Positions 5,143 through 6,568 of a stretch of 6,568 bases of DNA are shown here, piece after piece; positions within the stretch are counted from its first letter, which is position 1, and each line of letters opens with the position of its first letter. Where the stretch lies: assembly GCA_022729615.1 (NCBI GenBank), contig DZAQ01000078.1:1-6568 (forward strand). The letters are read 5' to 3'. The translations under genes and the position numbers were made by a program. The stretch is from Sulfurovum sp. (GTDB lineage Bacteria; Campylobacterota; Campylobacteria; Campylobacterales; Sulfurovaceae). The notes beneath the pieces are model-generated. The model was not told the DNA's origin. It made no database searches and was given only the letters and a program-made list of their open reading frames with translations.

Positions 5143-6536
5143 GTTAACATCCTGATTTTCATGCTTTCAAGTGTGCCGATCGTGCGCCTCCATACATCAC
5201 TATTTTGAGGGAGCGCCTGATAATTGCGTGTCGGTTCACCCAAAGGATAGATCTCTATTGAGCCGACTTTGGACTCATTGAGCGCTTCAAGAAAATCAAC
5301 AAAATCCCCAGTCGGCGGCTCCCAAGCCTTGACATAGAGCAGAATTTTTCCGGAAAGACTCTTTGCTACCGCCTCATCCTCTGCGATCGAATGCACTCCG
5401 CCCGCTTCATGAAGCAGAGCGCTTCTGATACCCAATCGTTCGTTTTGCGCATCTATATCTTGAAGCTCAAGCGCCCAGCCTATCGTCGAAGCATACTCTT
5501 TTTGTGCTTGAGATACAGAATTATATTTCATATTTTTTGCTGCCTCAAAAGGCTCTTCTGCGGTAGTTGATGAGGTTTCTATGAGGGGTTCTTGCATCTG
5601 CCTCAAAAGCTCTTTTGCTCCATCGATCAAGAGCAGACTCCTCGCCAATGCCCTTTTGAGTCCAAAATAGGTAAAAACAAAAAAGATAAATCGTAATACG
5701 ATCGCATAAAAAAGAGTTGTCATTGCCAAAAATTTCCACCACTCACCCAACAGCCCTGCATTGCCTTTCATCTCGGCACCAATATCTCCTCCGAGTCTAA
5801 AAAAGCGGCTCTTCTCGATGAGCTCTAGTGAAGGTACCGCATCCGTGAAAAACTCTCTCCACGGAAACGCGACCATCGAGACGAAGGAGTGAAACTGCGC
5901 AGGCGCTATCTGAAGCGTAGTGCTCCAGCCAAATGCTATATCCCTGCTTGAGATGATCCACACAAGAGAGAACAAAAGCCCAATAGAGAAAACCAATCCA
6001 AACTCTTGCGCACGGTGCACAGCGCTCCAATTTACAAGAGTAGGATGCAGAGAAATCTTCTCAAGAATTTCACGATTTTTTTTGGGCAAAAAAAGCAGTA
6101 TATTCTCAAACCAATAGGCTGGAGAGAGGTGGACAAGCATATTTTTGGCATTATTCGACTGAACAAGTGCCAAAATAGTAAAAAACATTGTTGTTAAAGG
6201 GATAAAGAGTGCCGCCGCCAGAAAATAGAGGATATTTACCGGTTTGCTCCCGCTATATCCAAGCACTCCGGCACCCATTAGGAGCCCCAGTAAAAATGCC
6301 GTTATCAATAAGATCAGAGTTGCGCCAAAATAGAGTCGGTCAACCCTCTGCGAAATCAGTGGCAGCGAGAGACGGTGACGATGCGCCTCAGTCCACTCCG
6401 CCAAGAGCGCAATCGGAGCTTTAATAAGGTTTTGATGATTCAAAGCGAAACTTCTATTTTCCTCCCGATTGCCGATATGGGAAGCTAGAAGCTCTTTGAG
6501 ATCAATATAGGTTTGAAGTGTTGGCTCTTTTTTCAT
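5139..6536 (-). CDS. DUF2868 family membrane protein, partner of the adjacent GTPase
   Basis: A 465-residue integral membrane protein. A charged N-terminal region (1-65) is followed by two hydrophobic segments (about 68-94 and 100-126), a polar stretch, a third (about 179-197), a loop and a fourth (about 268-292). The loop segment AFPWREFFTDAVPSLELIEKSRFFR (223-247) carries the PW, AVPS and SRFFR features I associate with DUF2868. The C-terminal 170 residues are probably cytosolic and include the KILLYVKAWEPPTGDF segment, which resembles a beta-strand and loop of a mixed alpha/beta domain. The gene precedes the GTPase gene with a four-base ATGA overlap, implying coupled translation and probably a physical complex in which this protein anchors the GTPase at the inner membrane. 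The ATG at 6536 has AAGG seven bases upstream. Function is unknown to me, and the domain call comes from pattern memory. Confidence 0.83.
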   Translation of the reverse strand: MKKEPTLQTYIDLKELLASHIGNREENRSFALNHQNLIKAPIALLAEWTEAHRHRLSLPLISQRVDRLYFGATLILLITAFLLGLLMGAGVLGYSGSKPVNILYFLAAALFIPLTTMFFTILALVQSNNAKNMLVHLSPAYWFENILLFLPKKNREILEKISLHPTLVNWSAVHRAQEFGLVFSIGLLFSLVWIISSRDIAFGWSTTLQIAPAQFHSFVSMVAFPWREFFTDAVPSLELIEKSRFFRLGGDIGAEMKGNAGLLGEWWKFLAMTTLFYAIVLRFIFFVFTYFGLKRALARSLLLIDGAKELLRQMQEPLIETSSTTAEEPFEAAKNMKYNSVSQAQKEYASTIGWALELQDIDAQNERLGIRSALLHEAGGVHSIAEDEAVAKSLSGKILLYVKAWEPPTGDFVDFLEALNESKVGSIEIYPLGEPTRNYQALPQNSDVWRRTIGTLESMKIRMLT

Positions 6537-6543
6537 TGGCAGA

Positions 6544-6547
6544 CCTT
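6544..6547 (-). promoter_or_regulatory. Ribosome binding site of the DUF2868 gene
   Basis: AAGG on the minus strand lies 7 nt before the ATG at 6536-6534 and supports this start. The remaining 21 bases to the window edge hold no promoter I can support, so the promoter of the minus-strand pair probably lies outside. Confidence 0.6.
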
Positions 6548-6568
6548 AAAATCTATGCAAAATACTCC

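Noticed and set aside
6537..6568. Possible -10 (TAGATT) on the minus strand ahead of the DUF2868 gene
   Set aside because: Only four of six positions match, it lies almost on the ribosome binding site, and the upstream sequence is cut off by the window edge.

Overview
The window looks like chromosomal DNA from a member of the Campylobacterota (the former Epsilonproteobacteria), probably a free-living relative of Sulfurimonas, Sulfuricurvum or Nitratiruptor rather than Campylobacter or Helicobacter itself. Two things support this. One is the fused IspD-IspF enzyme. The other is the gene order ispDF, HP1021/Cj1608-type orphan regulator, ATP-sulfurylase-like gene, pgpA, which I recall from the Campylobacter jejuni Cj1607-Cj1610 locus (the first two are also adjacent in Helicobacter pylori as HP1020-HP1021). 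The genus cannot be fixed from sequence reading alone.

Layout. Positions 1-65 hold a likely promoter (extended -10 element TGTTACAAT) and a Shine-Dalgarno site that places the ispDF start on a TTG at 66. A tight plus-strand operon of four genes follows: ispDF (66-1187), an atypical response regulator (1184-2068, ATGA overlap), an ATP-sulfurylase-like protein (2046-3236, 23-nt overlap) and a PgpA-family membrane phosphatase (3258-3755, 21-nt gap). It meets tail-to-tail, with an 11-nt overlap and no visible terminator, a minus-strand pair: a DUF2868 membrane protein (6536-5139) and a GTPase with a C-terminal DUF3482-type region (5142-3745), themselves joined by an ATGA overlap. The minus-strand leader at 6537-6568 shows only a ribosome binding site. 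No tRNA, rRNA, mobile element or CRISPR array was seen, and there is no gene-free stretch over 300 bases.

How the genes fit together. IspDF carries out two steps of the MEP isoprenoid pathway and appears intact. The three genes behind it are each recognisable members of known families that have lost key residues. The regulator lacks the phospho-acceptor aspartate, and its middle part reads like the worn-down remnant of an NtrC-type AAA+ domain. The sulfurylase-like protein lacks the first histidine and the arginine of the ATP-binding signature, but keeps a zinc-ribbon-like cysteine set followed by a striking histidine cluster. The PgpA-family protein lacks several usually invariant residues, including an acidic one. 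The operon therefore pairs one housekeeping enzyme with proteins that may have been repurposed. The minus-strand pair is a conserved but functionally uncharacterised membrane-protein/GTPase module.
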